A DNA stretch of 64,000 bases from CAADGY01 sp900696665 (GTDB lineage: Bacteria; Acidobacteriota; Terriglobia; Bryobacterales; Bryobacteraceae), in contig JAPSFM010000003.1 in assembly GCA_035063885.1 (NCBI GenBank), positions 91,415 to 155,414 of the forward strand. The letters run 5' to 3'. Below are positions 41,514 to 50,976 of this stretch, in pieces (position 1 is the first letter of the stretch; the number at the start of each line of letters is the position of its first letter). The notes beneath the pieces were generated by a model. The model searched no databases. It worked only from the letters and a program-made list of their open reading frames with translations, and had not been told where the DNA came from. The translations under genes and the position numbers were made by a program.

Positions 41514-43055
41514 CTAGCGCCGCGTGACCGTAACGCTCCGCCACGCCGTGTTCCCGGCATAGTCCTTCGCGTGGAGGATGATCTGGTTGGACCCTGTCAG
41601 GAGTGGGATTGGACCGGTATTCCAGTAGGCCGTACCGGTGGCTGAACCCCAGTCGCCCGAGGAACTCGTCCAGGTCACTTCCGCCACTCCATTCTCGTCG
41701 TAGGCGGTTCCACGAAAAACAATCGTGTCATCCGACGTCAGCACGGCGGTCCTCGAAGGAGAAATGATCCGCAGCGTCGGAGCCGTGTTATCCGTAACCG
41801 GATCGGACGGAGGTTGAGGAGTCTCGGGCGCCGCTGGAATCGTCCCGGTAGGTTTGTCTACCGGAGTTTGCGGCGTTGGAACCGGCAGCGGAATTTCGGG
41901 AGGCGTCTCTTCGTGGGTTCGTGCGGCATACAACTCCTGAATGGCAAGAATGTCTTCCGTGGTCAATTCCTTGACGCGGCGGTAGTACGGGTACATTACG
42001 GTTCCCGGCTTGTCGGAATGGCCGAGGCCCAAGGCATGCCCCAACTCATGCAGAACTACCGAATAGACATCCACATCGGCATCGATATTCCAGAATTCAT
42101 CCGCATCCAGGTGCATATCGCCGGCAATGGGCTCCGGGTTTGGAGGCGCCGGATAGAACGTATGCGCCAGCACTTTGCCCCTTCCGTCGAACGGAAACCC
42201 GTCCCCGTGTTCCTCTCGCGCAAACACGATATCGACGTTGCCGGATGCGCCGCTATGTTCTCCCGGCAGGAAGTCGATCCGGACAACACGGGACCATTCC
42301 GCCATGGCGCGCAGGATCTCAAGTTTCACAGCCTCGGCGGGCAGGTCGGGCAGCGGACTCGAAAACGTATATCGCAGAAGCGCGGGGTTCTGGCCGGGAC
42401 CATCCCAGCCCTCACTCGAACGTGCAACGTACTGGGCAATGAACCCGAAATTCGAAAGAGCCCCGGCACAGGCCATCATCGGACGTCCGTCCGCCATCTC
42501 CTCCGGCGCGGGAAACACGTATGCCACTTCGTCCCATTGCGCGAGCCGTGTAACCTCCTCGGAATCGGCTTCCACAAGCAAGTGGCCGGCCAGCAGACCC
42601 GGCCGCTCTACGATGGACAGCGACTCATCCACAAGGATGCCTCTCTGATCCGACTCGCTGACGTCGGGGTGAAATTCGACGACATGCAAAGTGCGCCTCG
42701 GGTTATCCGCCACCAGATACCGGCTCATCTTCTGTGACGGACGTGGGAGCGTGGTCCACTTGATGGGCAGTCCTTCGAAATCCGCGAAATCGTCCACGGA
42801 GACGACAAAGCCGTTTTCCGGAACGTGGCTCAGCACGCGGATTCCTCTGTTCCGAAGTTCCGCGATGCCGGCCGGCCCGGGCTTGTTCTCAAACTGCACC
42901 AGCAGATGGTAAGTCCCTGCTTTGCGCCGCTTCAGCGGAGAGGACGACGATGCGAGAGCTGGATCTTTTTGGCTGCTACTGCTTTTCAGCCACAGCCGGG
43001 GCTCCGCCCCGTTCACCATTCCTGCAAGCAGAACCCACACGAATACAACCCTCAA
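41514..43055 (-). CDS. Secreted matrixin-type zinc metalloprotease with C-terminal Ig-like domain
   Basis: 513 residues. Signal peptide RVVFVWVLLAGMVNGAE. An N-terminal propeptide-like region (about 50-190) precedes the M10 core: FYPAPPNPEPIAGDMHLD, then VVLHELGHALGLGHS (the three zinc histidines and catalytic Glu of HExxHxxGxxH) and the Met-turn Met in GTVMYPYY. A proline-rich linker (PEIPLPVPTPQTPVDKP) separates a C-terminal Ig-like domain (APTLRIISPSRTAVLTSDDT, GSNQIILHAKDYAGN). It should be a secreted protease that degrades proteins. The start is a TTG with AGGAGG 5 bases upstream. It is the first gene of the minus-strand run that continues into the AlkP cluster. Confidence 0.88.
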   Translation of the reverse strand: MRVVFVWVLLAGMVNGAEPRLWLKSSSSQKDPALASSSSPLKRRKAGTYHLLVQFENKPGPAGIAELRNRGIRVLSHVPENGFVVSVDDFADFEGLPIKWTTLPRPSQKMSRYLVADNPRRTLHVVEFHPDVSESDQRGILVDESLSIVERPGLLAGHLLVEADSEEVTRLAQWDEVAYVFPAPEEMADGRPMMACAGALSNFGFIAQYVARSSEGWDGPGQNPALLRYTFSSPLPDLPAEAVKLEILRAMAEWSRVVRIDFLPGEHSGASGNVDIVFAREEHGDGFPFDGRGKVLAHTFYPAPPNPEPIAGDMHLDADEFWNIDADVDVYSVVLHELGHALGLGHSDKPGTVMYPYYRRVKELTTEDILAIQELYAARTHEETPPEIPLPVPTPQTPVDKPTGTIPAAPETPQPPSDPVTDNTAPTLRIISPSRTAVLTSDDTIVFRGTAYDENGVAEVTWTSSSGDWGSATGTAYWNTGPIPLLTGSNQIILHAKDYAGNTAWRSVTVTRR

Positions 43056-43139
43056 TTGCGCCTCCTGAGTCCCCTTATCGTCGCTGTTGAGAAAAATTTG
43101 ACTTTCGGATGACTTAGCTGTTGTCGGGAGTGCTCTCTT

Positions 43140-45719
43140 GTGAAGAACTGGTGTGTCCGGCTGGCGTGGCTGCTCGCCTGTATGACGGCTGTCTCAGCGC
43201 AGAGTTATAACGTCCGGACCGTGGCAGGCAGCGACGTCAACAACGGCGATGGCGGCCCAGCGGCCGAAGCGTCTTTTTCGTTTCCGGAGGGAATCGCTAT
43301 CGATGCGGCCGGATCCATCTATATTGCGGATTCCGGCGCCCACCGGATCCGCCGTATCAACCCCTCCGGCGACATCGAAACTATCGCCGGCGATGGATCC
43401 CCGGGTTTTCTCGGCGACGGCGGTGCGGCACGCGACAGCCGGCTGAACAAGCCTTACGGCCTGGCGCTCGACGGGAGCGGAAACCTGTATATCGCAGACC
43501 TGGGCAACGCCCGTGTGCGCCGTATCAGCCCGGACGGAAGAATTGAGACGGTTGCGGGTGGCGGCACGATCCCCCCTGGAGGCGATGGGGATGGCGGCCC
43601 GGCGATAGCGGCCCAGCTCAAGGAGCCTCGAAATGTGACCGCCAGCCCGGATGGCACCTTATACGTTTCGGACTTTGCCGCTCACCGCGTGTATCGTGTC
43701 GACACCCGCGGAACGCTGACGACGGTAGCGGGCACCGGCGAGGCGGGATTCTCCGGCGACGGCGGCCCCGCTATCAAAGCACAACTCTCCAGCCCCGCGG
43801 AGTTGGCGATGGATCGCAACGGGGCCCTGTACATTGCCGATAGCAGAAACTGGCGTGTTCGCCGGGTTCAGGGCGGCACTATTGCTTCCGTCCGTGTCAA
43901 CGACATGCAAGGTGCACCAGTACGTTTGTACGCCGTTATGGGAATCGCGCTGGATTCCGAGGGTGCTCTTTTCATCGCCGATGACCGGGGGAACCAGACG
44001 CTAAAGATCAGCCCGGCAGGCATCGTGAGCTACCTTCCCATCGGCTCGCGCAACCTGGCGGTAAGCGGAGCCGGTGAGCTTTACACCGTAGCCGGACAGA
44101 CGCTCCAGCGGCTTTTGCCGGATGGGACCGTTCACATTGTGGCAGGCCAGAACAGCTTCGCCCGCAACGGGGATGGCGGTCCGGCGCTGGAGGCACGCCT
44201 CACCGGGCCCTCTGCGCTCGCCATCGATCCGGACCGGAATATCTACATCGCCGACCGGATGAACAACCGTCTGCGGAAAATTGATTCCTCGGGTGTGATC
44301 ACCACCATTGCCGGGACGGGCGAGCGCGCATACAAGGGGAACGGCGGCCCGGCGGAACTGTCGGCTCTAAGTCTGCCCAGTGGACTTTGTCTCGATTCGG
44401 CCGGAATGCTTTTCGTGTCGGACACGGATAATCACGTCATTCGCGCCATCGATAAGGCCGGCGTTATTAGGACCGTCGCCGGCGGCGGAGAACCAGGTTT
44501 TGCGGGCGATCAAGGCTCTGCAACAAACGCGCTCCTCACTTCTCCCCGCGGGCTCGCGGTGGACCCTTTGGGAAGACTCCTCATCGCGGATTCAGGCAAT
44601 CATCGCATCCGCCGCATCGGCGAGGACGGCAGAATCACCACGATCGCGGGCACCGGCATAGCGGGGTTCTCCGGCGACGGAGGCGCTGCCGCGGAGGCGC
44701 AACTGACAGCTCCTGCCGCGATTGCGGTGGATTCAACCGGCGCCGTATTTGTCGCGGACACGGGGAATCACCGGATTCGCCGCATCGCGCCCAATGGGAT
44801 TATCGAAACGCTCATTAACGGGGAGGTAGCGGATCTGAATTTGCCAACCGCCATTGCTATCGGCCCCGAGGGGCGGCTTTGGATCGCCGATGCGGGCAAT
44901 CACGTGATCCGGGTATGGAAGCCGGACGGGTCTCTTGAGACCGCCGCCGGAACCGGAGAGCCGGGTTTCAACGGCGAAGAGGGTCCGGGTAACAGAATGC
45001 GGCTCAGCGCGCCTTCCGGCATCGTGGTTGCCCCTGACGGCGTTGTTCTGTTTTCCGACTCAAGCAATCATCGCATTCGCACGCTTACCCCGGCTTCGGA
45101 GACCGGTCCCATTGAGCCTGAGCCGCTGGGACAAATTCGGGCGGTAAATGCGGCGTCGCTCCGGGAGGGACCGGTCACCCCCGGAGAAATCGTATCTATC
45201 CTGGACGGCCCGGCCCTCCCAGCGCCGAGGGTGACTTTCGACGGCACTCCGGCGCAGGTGCTTTTCGCGTCCACAGGCGTGTTGCAGGTATTGGTTCCGG
45301 ACTTGGGCGGGCGATCCGAAACGGAGATAACCCTCTCGGACGGTGAATTTCCTGTTGCTTCGCTGACGCTCGAAGTGGCCGGCAGCGCACCGGGCATCTT
45401 CACGGTATCGGGTGGCAGCGGGCCGGCTTCAGCCACGAACGAGGACGGCTCGCAGAATTCGGCATCGAATCCTGCGCCACGAGGTTCCATCCTTACTCTG
45501 TACGCCACCGGGACCAGCCCGTCTGATAAAACTCCGCAAGTGCGCGTCGCAGGCCTTCCTGCCGAGATCCTGTTTGCAGGTCCGGCGCCTGGCTTCAGCG
45601 GCTTGTTTCAAATTAATCTCAGGCTTCCCGCCGGATACGTGCCTTCGGGAGAAGTGCCGGTAACACTGACCTCGGCCGGGGTTGCGTCGCAGCCCGGCGT
45701 TGTCGTGTATCTGAAATAA
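43140..45719 (+). CDS. Secreted NHL-repeat beta-propeller protein with Solibacter-type C-terminal domain
   Basis: 859 residues. Signal peptide ending SAQSYN. From about residue 25 to 640 run ten or more NHL repeats of about 50-55 residues with the shared pattern TIAGTG.GFSGDGGPA ... LYIADSGNHRIRRI, forming one or two propellers. Residues 660-859 (AVNAASLREGPVTPGEIVSI, GTPAQVLFASTGVLQVLVPD, ILTLYATGTSPSD) match the TIGR03437 C-terminal domain known mainly from Solibacter and relatives, probably a surface-anchoring or secretion module. Ligand unknown. The start is a GTG at 43140, weakly supported by GGGAG upstream. Confidence 0.88.
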   Translation: MKNWCVRLAWLLACMTAVSAQSYNVRTVAGSDVNNGDGGPAAEASFSFPEGIAIDAAGSIYIADSGAHRIRRINPSGDIETIAGDGSPGFLGDGGAARDSRLNKPYGLALDGSGNLYIADLGNARVRRISPDGRIETVAGGGTIPPGGDGDGGPAIAAQLKEPRNVTASPDGTLYVSDFAAHRVYRVDTRGTLTTVAGTGEAGFSGDGGPAIKAQLSSPAELAMDRNGALYIADSRNWRVRRVQGGTIASVRVNDMQGAPVRLYAVMGIALDSEGALFIADDRGNQTLKISPAGIVSYLPIGSRNLAVSGAGELYTVAGQTLQRLLPDGTVHIVAGQNSFARNGDGGPALEARLTGPSALAIDPDRNIYIADRMNNRLRKIDSSGVITTIAGTGERAYKGNGGPAELSALSLPSGLCLDSAGMLFVSDTDNHVIRAIDKAGVIRTVAGGGEPGFAGDQGSATNALLTSPRGLAVDPLGRLLIADSGNHRIRRIGEDGRITTIAGTGIAGFSGDGGAAAEAQLTAPAAIAVDSTGAVFVADTGNHRIRRIAPNGIIETLINGEVADLNLPTAIAIGPEGRLWIADAGNHVIRVWKPDGSLETAAGTGEPGFNGEEGPGNRMRLSAPSGIVVAPDGVVLFSDSSNHRIRTLTPASETGPIEPEPLGQIRAVNAASLREGPVTPGEIVSILDGPALPAPRVTFDGTPAQVLFASTGVLQVLVPDLGGRSETEITLSDGEFPVASLTLEVAGSAPGIFTVSGGSGPASATNEDGSQNSASNPAPRGSILTLYATGTSPSDKTPQVRVAGLPAEILFAGPAPGFSGLFQINLRLPAGYVPSGEVPVTLTSAGVASQPGVVVYLK

Positions 45720-45758
45720 GGCTGTTTGAATTGCACCTTTCGCCGTAAACTGGTGCAC

Positions 45759-46601
45759 ATGGTGCGACAAACCAGAAGGCAGGTGCTCGGCTCGGCATTC
45801 GCGGCGGCGCTCCTGAGCGCTCAACCCCCGGCCCGCGTGACAAGATATGTGCGGTTTGTGCGAGCGCGGCAAACCTCCCATGGCATTCTCGATGGCAACG
45901 TAATTCGTGAAATCAAGGGCGAGCTGTTCGGCAGCCACAAAGAGACGGGCGCCAAGTATGATCTTTCCGGTGTCAAGCTGCTCTATCCCTGCCAGCCGCC
46001 GCAACTTCTCGCCGTCGGTTTGAACTACAGAAGCCACATTGGCAACCAGCCCGTCCCCAAGCGCCCCGAGGTTTTTTTGAAGCCCATCTCCGCGCTCCAG
46101 AATCCCGGTGATCCGATCATCATCCCTGAGGGTGCGAAGAATGTCCACTACGAAGGCGAGCTGGTCCTGATCATCGGCAAGCGCGTGAGCAAGGCGTCCA
46201 TCGACGAAGCGCGTGAGGCGATTTTCGGCGTCACCTGCGGAAACGACGTGAGCGAGCGCGACTGGCAGGGCGGACCTGACAAAGACATGCAATGGTGGCG
46301 GGCCAAGGGCGCCGATACGTTCGCGCCGATGGGTCCGTGCATTGCGCGTGGGCTCGATTACGGTAAGCTCCTGCTTCAGACCCGGCTGAACGGCAAGGTC
46401 GTGCAAAAGCAGTACACCGCAGACCTGCTCTTCGACGGGCCGGCGATTGTAAGCTGGATCAGCCGTGCCGTGACGTTGAACCCGGGCGATGCGATTTACA
46501 CGGGCACTCCAGGCCAGACCTCCAGGATGAACCCGGGTGACATCGTCGAGATTGATATCGAAGGCATCGGCGTGCTGCGGAACCCGGTGAAATCCGTCTG
46601 A
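45759..46601 (+). CDS. Exported fumarylacetoacetate-hydrolase-family protein
   Basis: 280 residues. Leader VRQTRRQVLGSAFAAALLSAQ has a twin-arginine look. The FAH fold carries the metal triad: EVFLKPISALQNPGDPII, VHYEGELVLIIGK (two acids) and CGNDVSERDWQ (Asp), plus the closing NPGDAIYTGTPGQ and LNPGDIVEIDIEGIG. FAH-family enzymes cleave or tautomerise acylpyruvates, hydrate 2-oxo acids or decarboxylate oxaloacetate; the exact reaction is not predictable. An exported member is uncommon. The ATG at 45759 is chosen over a TTG at 45726 because the former begins the leader directly. Confidence 0.87.
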   Translation: MVRQTRRQVLGSAFAAALLSAQPPARVTRYVRFVRARQTSHGILDGNVIREIKGELFGSHKETGAKYDLSGVKLLYPCQPPQLLAVGLNYRSHIGNQPVPKRPEVFLKPISALQNPGDPIIIPEGAKNVHYEGELVLIIGKRVSKASIDEAREAIFGVTCGNDVSERDWQGGPDKDMQWWRAKGADTFAPMGPCIARGLDYGKLLLQTRLNGKVVQKQYTADLLFDGPAIVSWISRAVTLNPGDAIYTGTPGQTSRMNPGDIVEIDIEGIGVLRNPVKSV

Positions 46602-46608
46602 TCGTCTG

Positions 46609-49122
46609 TCAATCGAGTTTTCGGGCCGAGCCGAAATAGATCGCATTCAACAGGAACTTGAACGTTCCGAAAGGCTGCCCGCGAAATTGGGGCCGGAAGC
46701 CGAAGAGCACGACTTTGCCATTGCCATGCCGGGCCTCCACCAGGATCCCTTTCCCCAACACTGCCTTTTCACCAGACAGCCAGCCGCTGGCAAGAAGGCC
46801 GGACTTCGCGTACCTCGCGACAGACCGGACCCGTCTGCTGTCGCGATTGTATTCAGGCAGCAGCGTAATATCCCACGCATGGCCGCCGCTTGAAAACGCG
46901 ATGGCGCTCTCGGGCATCCCGAATGCGATGGGGTTGGTGTTATCCACGGTGATTCGCAATAGTGAGCCAGGACAGTAGTAGCCGTCTGACCCACGGGAAC
47001 CGGCAATCGTGCTGCGCACCGGCAGCGGGAAATAGTGGGCCGGCAGTTCTGCGGCGGCGTCCAGCGCAATCAGCGTGCCCCCGTTTCTAACGAAGGAATC
47101 CAATTGATAGAGTCCGGCTATTCCAATTCCACCCGCGTACTCGCGTCTTTGCTGTGAGATGTCTTGCGCCGCTTCCCCTAAGCTCGGCGGGGGAGAAACG
47201 GCCTTCTCCCCCTCGCGCGTACCATGCAAAATGGAAGCAGCGCTCTGGGAGGCGAAGAGAATCGTATCGAATTCGGTGTTCAGGCCGCCCTTCTGGATGC
47301 CTTCGTTGTGCAGCAGGGTATGTTCGATCTTGTACGTGTCGAGCATCCATTGCGTCCAGCCGGTGTCTATGTTGGCAGTCCAGGGTTCGTATAATGCCAC
47401 TCGCGGTTTGCGAAGCTCCCAGGAGGCTTTCGAGAAGCTGCCCGTGGGCGACTGGCCCTCGACCAGAATCGCACCGTCCGCCGCGCGGCGGACTTTCGTG
47501 TTCCGGTTTAGCAGCTCTGCAATAGCGAGAAAGGAAGAGTTCTCCCGCTGGTCGAGACTTGGAGCGGGTTCCGGCACAGTCTCCACCGGAACCATTTGCG
47601 CCTGGAACGGTTTTTCGATCCGCCGCACATCTACACCCATCTGCATCGGGAGAGTCCAGCCGGCGATATCATAAGGCCGCTTCGTCGGACCGCCGCTGCC
47701 GGTGCGGATTTCCGGATATCGCTGCGGTTCCATCAGGTCCACCAGGTAGGGACGAAATGGTTGGGCTGCCGGCAATATGTAAGCGCCTTCGGAGAACGGC
47801 TTTCCACCCGCCTGAAACGGCGCCTTGGCCCGCTGGATCCTTATTCCAGCCGCAGCGAGACGTTTGATCATCTCCAGGGCGCTCGAGCGGTCCCATTGTT
47901 CCTCCGGAACAATGTAGGCGAACGGCTCGCCCCGCGCGCCGGCCTCGATCTGCGCCCGCGCCATTTGGTAACTCTTCAGCAGAAACTCCGAGTAGCGCGC
48001 GGCGGCGTGGTGGAGGATAGCCCAATCGGCGGTCAGCATGTATTCGATCGCATCACGAACGGTCCATTTGCCGCCCATCCACGGGCGCTGATAAAAGATC
48101 GTCGGGTGCTTTGTCGGCATCCCGTTCCCGAACCGCTCCGGTAGTTCTTTTATGTCATATTCGCGGGGAGTGGCATAGGAATATGCTGCCGTTTCAGTCA
48201 GAATGCCGTGCATATTATGAAAAGCCGGTACCGATCTCAGGCCGCCGTTCCACCAGCCGTCGTAGCCGAAATAGGAAAGCACCCCGGGTTTGTTTTCGCG
48301 CGCAAATCTTTCCGAAAGGGCGGCGCCAATCGCGTTAATGCCTTCCATCACGGTAGCGGGGATGTTCGGATTCAACGGTTCGGCGTAAGGAGGCACAAAG
48401 ATGCGAGCGGGAAACGCCGGTTGCTGATGCTGGTTATATACAATCTGCGGGAACCATTCCTGAAACAGGAGCCGGGTTACATTTCGTGTCTCCTGAAGGT
48501 TCAGCATGAACCAGTCACGGTTGTTGTCATGCCCCGAGTACTTCTGATAGAGCCATGGCAGGGGCGCCAGTTCATGAGGGGTTCCCACGTTGTTCCGATA
48601 CCATTTGACAACCATGTCCAGGCCATCGGGATTGATAACCGGCACCTGCATGAGAATCACGTTTTCCCGGATGCGCCGCGTTTCCGCATCCTCGTTTGTC
48701 AGCATGCGATAGGCAAGTTCCGGCGCGTGCTGAGCGGGCGCCACTTCCGTCGCGTGCAGACCCGAGTCGATCCACACCACCGCCTTGCCCTCGGATGCCA
48801 GCCGTTGCGCCTCCTCATCCCTAACCGAAGCCAGCGCCAGTCGGCGTGAGATATCCCGGTATCGCTCCAGTTGACGGAGATTTTCGGCCGAGGAAATGAA
48901 CGCGACATACGTCGGCTTTCCATGAGACGACTTTCCGAATTCGACCAGGCGAATCCGGTCGCTCGATGCGCTCAGTTTCTGGAAATAGGTAATGATGTCC
49001 GAATAATCAGCCAGCTTATAATCAGCGCCGGGCTTATAACCCAGGTGTTCCTCCGGAGTGGGAACGGCCGGACGGACGAACTGGACTAAACAGAGAAGGA
49101 TGACGGCCGCTCGAAAGATCAT
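46609..49122 (-). CDS. Secreted zinc carboxypeptidase-type M14 peptidase
   Basis: 837 residues. Signal peptide (residues 1-18). The M14 core shows GLHATEVAPAQ, with His123 and Glu126 as HxxE zinc ligands, PVINPDGLDM, GHDNNRDWF, and VYNQHQQ with the third zinc ligand His232. The remaining ~500 residues include a region near residue 650 (GTLIALDAAAELPAHYF) that looks like a glutamine-amidotransferase-like fold. Large M14 enzymes of this build are common in Bacteroidetes and Acidobacteria; they probably trim peptides outside the cell. It converges on the FAH-type gene with a 7-bp gap. Confidence 0.88.
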   Translation of the reverse strand: MIFRAAVILLCLVQFVRPAVPTPEEHLGYKPGADYKLADYSDIITYFQKLSASSDRIRLVEFGKSSHGKPTYVAFISSAENLRQLERYRDISRRLALASVRDEEAQRLASEGKAVVWIDSGLHATEVAPAQHAPELAYRMLTNEDAETRRIRENVILMQVPVINPDGLDMVVKWYRNNVGTPHELAPLPWLYQKYSGHDNNRDWFMLNLQETRNVTRLLFQEWFPQIVYNQHQQPAFPARIFVPPYAEPLNPNIPATVMEGINAIGAALSERFARENKPGVLSYFGYDGWWNGGLRSVPAFHNMHGILTETAAYSYATPREYDIKELPERFGNGMPTKHPTIFYQRPWMGGKWTVRDAIEYMLTADWAILHHAAARYSEFLLKSYQMARAQIEAGARGEPFAYIVPEEQWDRSSALEMIKRLAAAGIRIQRAKAPFQAGGKPFSEGAYILPAAQPFRPYLVDLMEPQRYPEIRTGSGGPTKRPYDIAGWTLPMQMGVDVRRIEKPFQAQMVPVETVPEPAPSLDQRENSSFLAIAELLNRNTKVRRAADGAILVEGQSPTGSFSKASWELRKPRVALYEPWTANIDTGWTQWMLDTYKIEHTLLHNEGIQKGGLNTEFDTILFASQSAASILHGTREGEKAVSPPPSLGEAAQDISQQRREYAGGIGIAGLYQLDSFVRNGGTLIALDAAAELPAHYFPLPVRSTIAGSRGSDGYYCPGSLLRITVDNTNPIAFGMPESAIAFSSGGHAWDITLLPEYNRDSRRVRSVARYAKSGLLASGWLSGEKAVLGKGILVEARHGNGKVVLFGFRPQFRGQPFGTFKFLLNAIYFGSARKLD

Positions 49123-49173
49123 AATCGGAGATCATAGCACCGGCGTCCTGACATTCCTTTCCGCAACAATGAG

Positions 49174-50004
49174 CTAGGCTCTGGCGGGCGCGGTTACGCC
49201 GAGTTGTTCCGGGATCAGTTTGAGTCCGGTCTCGAAAGAGTCGATGAAACGGTCGACGCCGTGGGCGCCGCCATTCACCAGCCTTCGCGCCCTTCGTAAG
49301 TCCCCTTCAAGCAAGGCCTGCTTAATAGGAATCTCTTTGTCCTTAAGGAAACTGGCTAACAGACTGGCGGCAATTTCCGGCTGGTTGGCCAACTCCGGTT
49401 CCTCCAACAGGCGATTGCCCAAACGGATCAACTGCCCGTACTTGCCGTAATTAAACCGTCCAGTGAGCTGTATATATCCCCGTCCTTTGTAACGCTCACC
49501 ATCCGGCGGACCCTGATTTCCAAGGTCCTGGCGAAAATCGTACAAGTCGAATGGCCGGCCTCCGGGAGAACTGTTGAAGCGCGACAACCCTTCGCTCACC
49601 GGCTGAAAGCTCTCGGTCTCCGCCCGGATGGTTGATAGCGCCATCAACACCATCTTGCGATCCACCAGTTCCGTGTTCACCAGCGCGTCGAGCACGAAAG
49701 GAAGATTGTGTTTGATGTTGTCGATGGGAGTGACAGGGAACATGCGCGACACAACGGCAACGGTTACAGCGGGAATGACGCTGGGAATAACCACTTCCAG
49801 ATCCAGCCCGAGAGCGCGGAACGTTCTCGGACCCACGATGCCGTCCGCCAGCAAGCCCTTGCTGTGCTGAAATGCCAGCACCGCCGCCTCCGTACCGGTA
49901 TCAAATTGGCCGTCAATCGCACCCGGATTGAAGCCGAGTTGCTTGAGCCGTTCCTGCAGGCGTACGACATCCGGGCCGCTACTGCCTTCTTTCAAATTGC
50001 GCAT
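49174..50004 (-). CDS. Peptidoglycan-binding domain plus GH19-type endolysin/chitinase-like enzyme
   Basis: 276 residues with no signal peptide. Residues about 7-65 are a PG_binding_1 domain (GPDVVRLQERLKQLGFNPG, DGQFDTGTEAAVLAFQHSKG, ADGIVGPRTFRALG). A hydrophobic linker (VVIPSVIPAVTVAVVSRMF) leads to a GH19-like domain: MVLMALSTIRAETESFQPV with the likely catalytic Glu, then RYKGRGYIQLTGRFNYGKYG, the family motif. Such proteins occur as phage endolysins and as bacterial exolysins, and act on peptidoglycan or chitin. No phage genes are near. Start taken at the ATG at 50004; a GTG three codons earlier is possible. Confidence 0.86.
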   Translation of the reverse strand: MRNLKEGSSGPDVVRLQERLKQLGFNPGAIDGQFDTGTEAAVLAFQHSKGLLADGIVGPRTFRALGLDLEVVIPSVIPAVTVAVVSRMFPVTPIDNIKHNLPFVLDALVNTELVDRKMVLMALSTIRAETESFQPVSEGLSRFNSSPGGRPFDLYDFRQDLGNQGPPDGERYKGRGYIQLTGRFNYGKYGQLIRLGNRLLEEPELANQPEIAASLLASFLKDKEIPIKQALLEGDLRRARRLVNGGAHGVDRFIDSFETGLKLIPEQLGVTAPARA

Positions 50005-50103
50005 TGTTAACACCCTTCATACTTGCAGCCACCACTCCTCGCGGTCGCGGCTCTGACGGGGCTGCGCGCCAGCAAGCGGCTTTCTGCACTTTTCAACACG
50101 CTC

Positions 50104-50472
50104 TCAAGTGCCGCTTACCGGTGTGAACTCCAGCATATCGCCACGAGCCGTTTTCGTCGCTTCGATCGTACCAGCCGGCAGTTCCAGTACCGAATGGGCC
50201 CGAAGGCAAATCGAAACGCGCCATGGAACGACTCTTCTGGCCACCTTCACGACCTTGCGTTTCCGGCTCAAGTATACGATGTCGATAGGGAATTTCATCC
50301 AAAACGTATGAACTGCCTCGCAGGGGACAATCCACAATCCTTCGCCGGCAGGTAGAACGTCGTGCTTCAGCAAGCCCGTGCGGCGCTTGCTGCTGGTGTC
50401 CGCAACAGCAGCGTATTCCGCCAGGATAGTCTGGCGCGTGACATTGTGAACTCGAATGGTATGCAATGACAA
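50104..50472 (-). CDS. DUF192 family protein
   Basis: 122 residues. The DUF192 core is clear: ADTSSKRRTGLLKHDVLP, EGLWIVPCEAVHTFWMKF and PIDIVYLSRKRKVVKV, then RAHSVLELPAGTI. DUF192 proteins are small, often secreted beta-barrels of unknown function, sometimes linked to envelope or copper handling. This copy has no visible signal peptide. The start is a TTG at 50472 with no convincing ribosome-binding site, so it could begin a few codons later. Confidence 0.8.
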   Translation of the reverse strand: MSLHTIRVHNVTRQTILAEYAAVADTSSKRRTGLLKHDVLPAGEGLWIVPCEAVHTFWMKFPIDIVYLSRKRKVVKVARRVVPWRVSICLRAHSVLELPAGTIEATKTARGDMLEFTPVSGT

Positions 50473-50693
50473 TTCGAAAAGCCCAGAGTATCGAAGTTAA
50501 ACCAGCACTACAATTTTGCAACCGGACTTTACTGAAACCACATATCCTTCCGGCAACGTGGAATATTACTCCGCGCAGGCAGGACTTATGCGTGTCCTCC
50601 CCCCCCCATTGATTTCCGGTCCCTGAGTTCCAATATCGTGGCTCTAGAGGTATCACCAGAATCGCCGAGGGGTCGTAGCCTGCCCATTTTGTC

Positions 50694-50963
50694 TCAGGCG
50701 CCGGATCGTTTCGCGTATCGGACTCTTGTTCGCGCGGCCGTTTCCTCGCGGTCTTTCGGGGCCGCGTGCGTTTCGAGCGAATGGAGAAGGCGAGTCGAGA
50801 TGCTCGCGATCTCATCCACGGCGGTCAGGAACGGGGCTTCGTTCGCTTTCGATGGCTTACTGAATCCGCTGATCTTTCTTACAAACTGAAGCGCAGCCGC
50901 CCGAATCTCTTCTTCCGTGACGGGCGGATCGAAGTTGAAGAGCGTCCTGATGTTCCTGCACAT
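50694..50963 (-). CDS. DUF2277 family protein
   Basis: 89 residues. The family signature opens the protein: MCRNIRTLFNFDPPVTEEEI, then AALQFVRKISGFSKPSKANE and RLLHSLETHAAPKDREETA. The family is widespread and has unknown function; members are short, basic at the C terminus and strongly conserved at the N terminus. It is followed by the minus-strand DUF192 gene and preceded 13 bp upstream by the FmdB-type gene. Confidence 0.92.
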   Translation of the reverse strand: MCRNIRTLFNFDPPVTEEEIRAAALQFVRKISGFSKPSKANEAPFLTAVDEIASISTRLLHSLETHAAPKDREETAARTRVRYAKRSGA

Positions 50964-50976
50964 TGCGTGGGTTGCG

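Noticed and set aside
50598..50607. A run of about nine C bases between DUF192 and DUF2277 genes
   Set aside because: It lies outside any clear gene, so phase variation of a coding frame is not supported.
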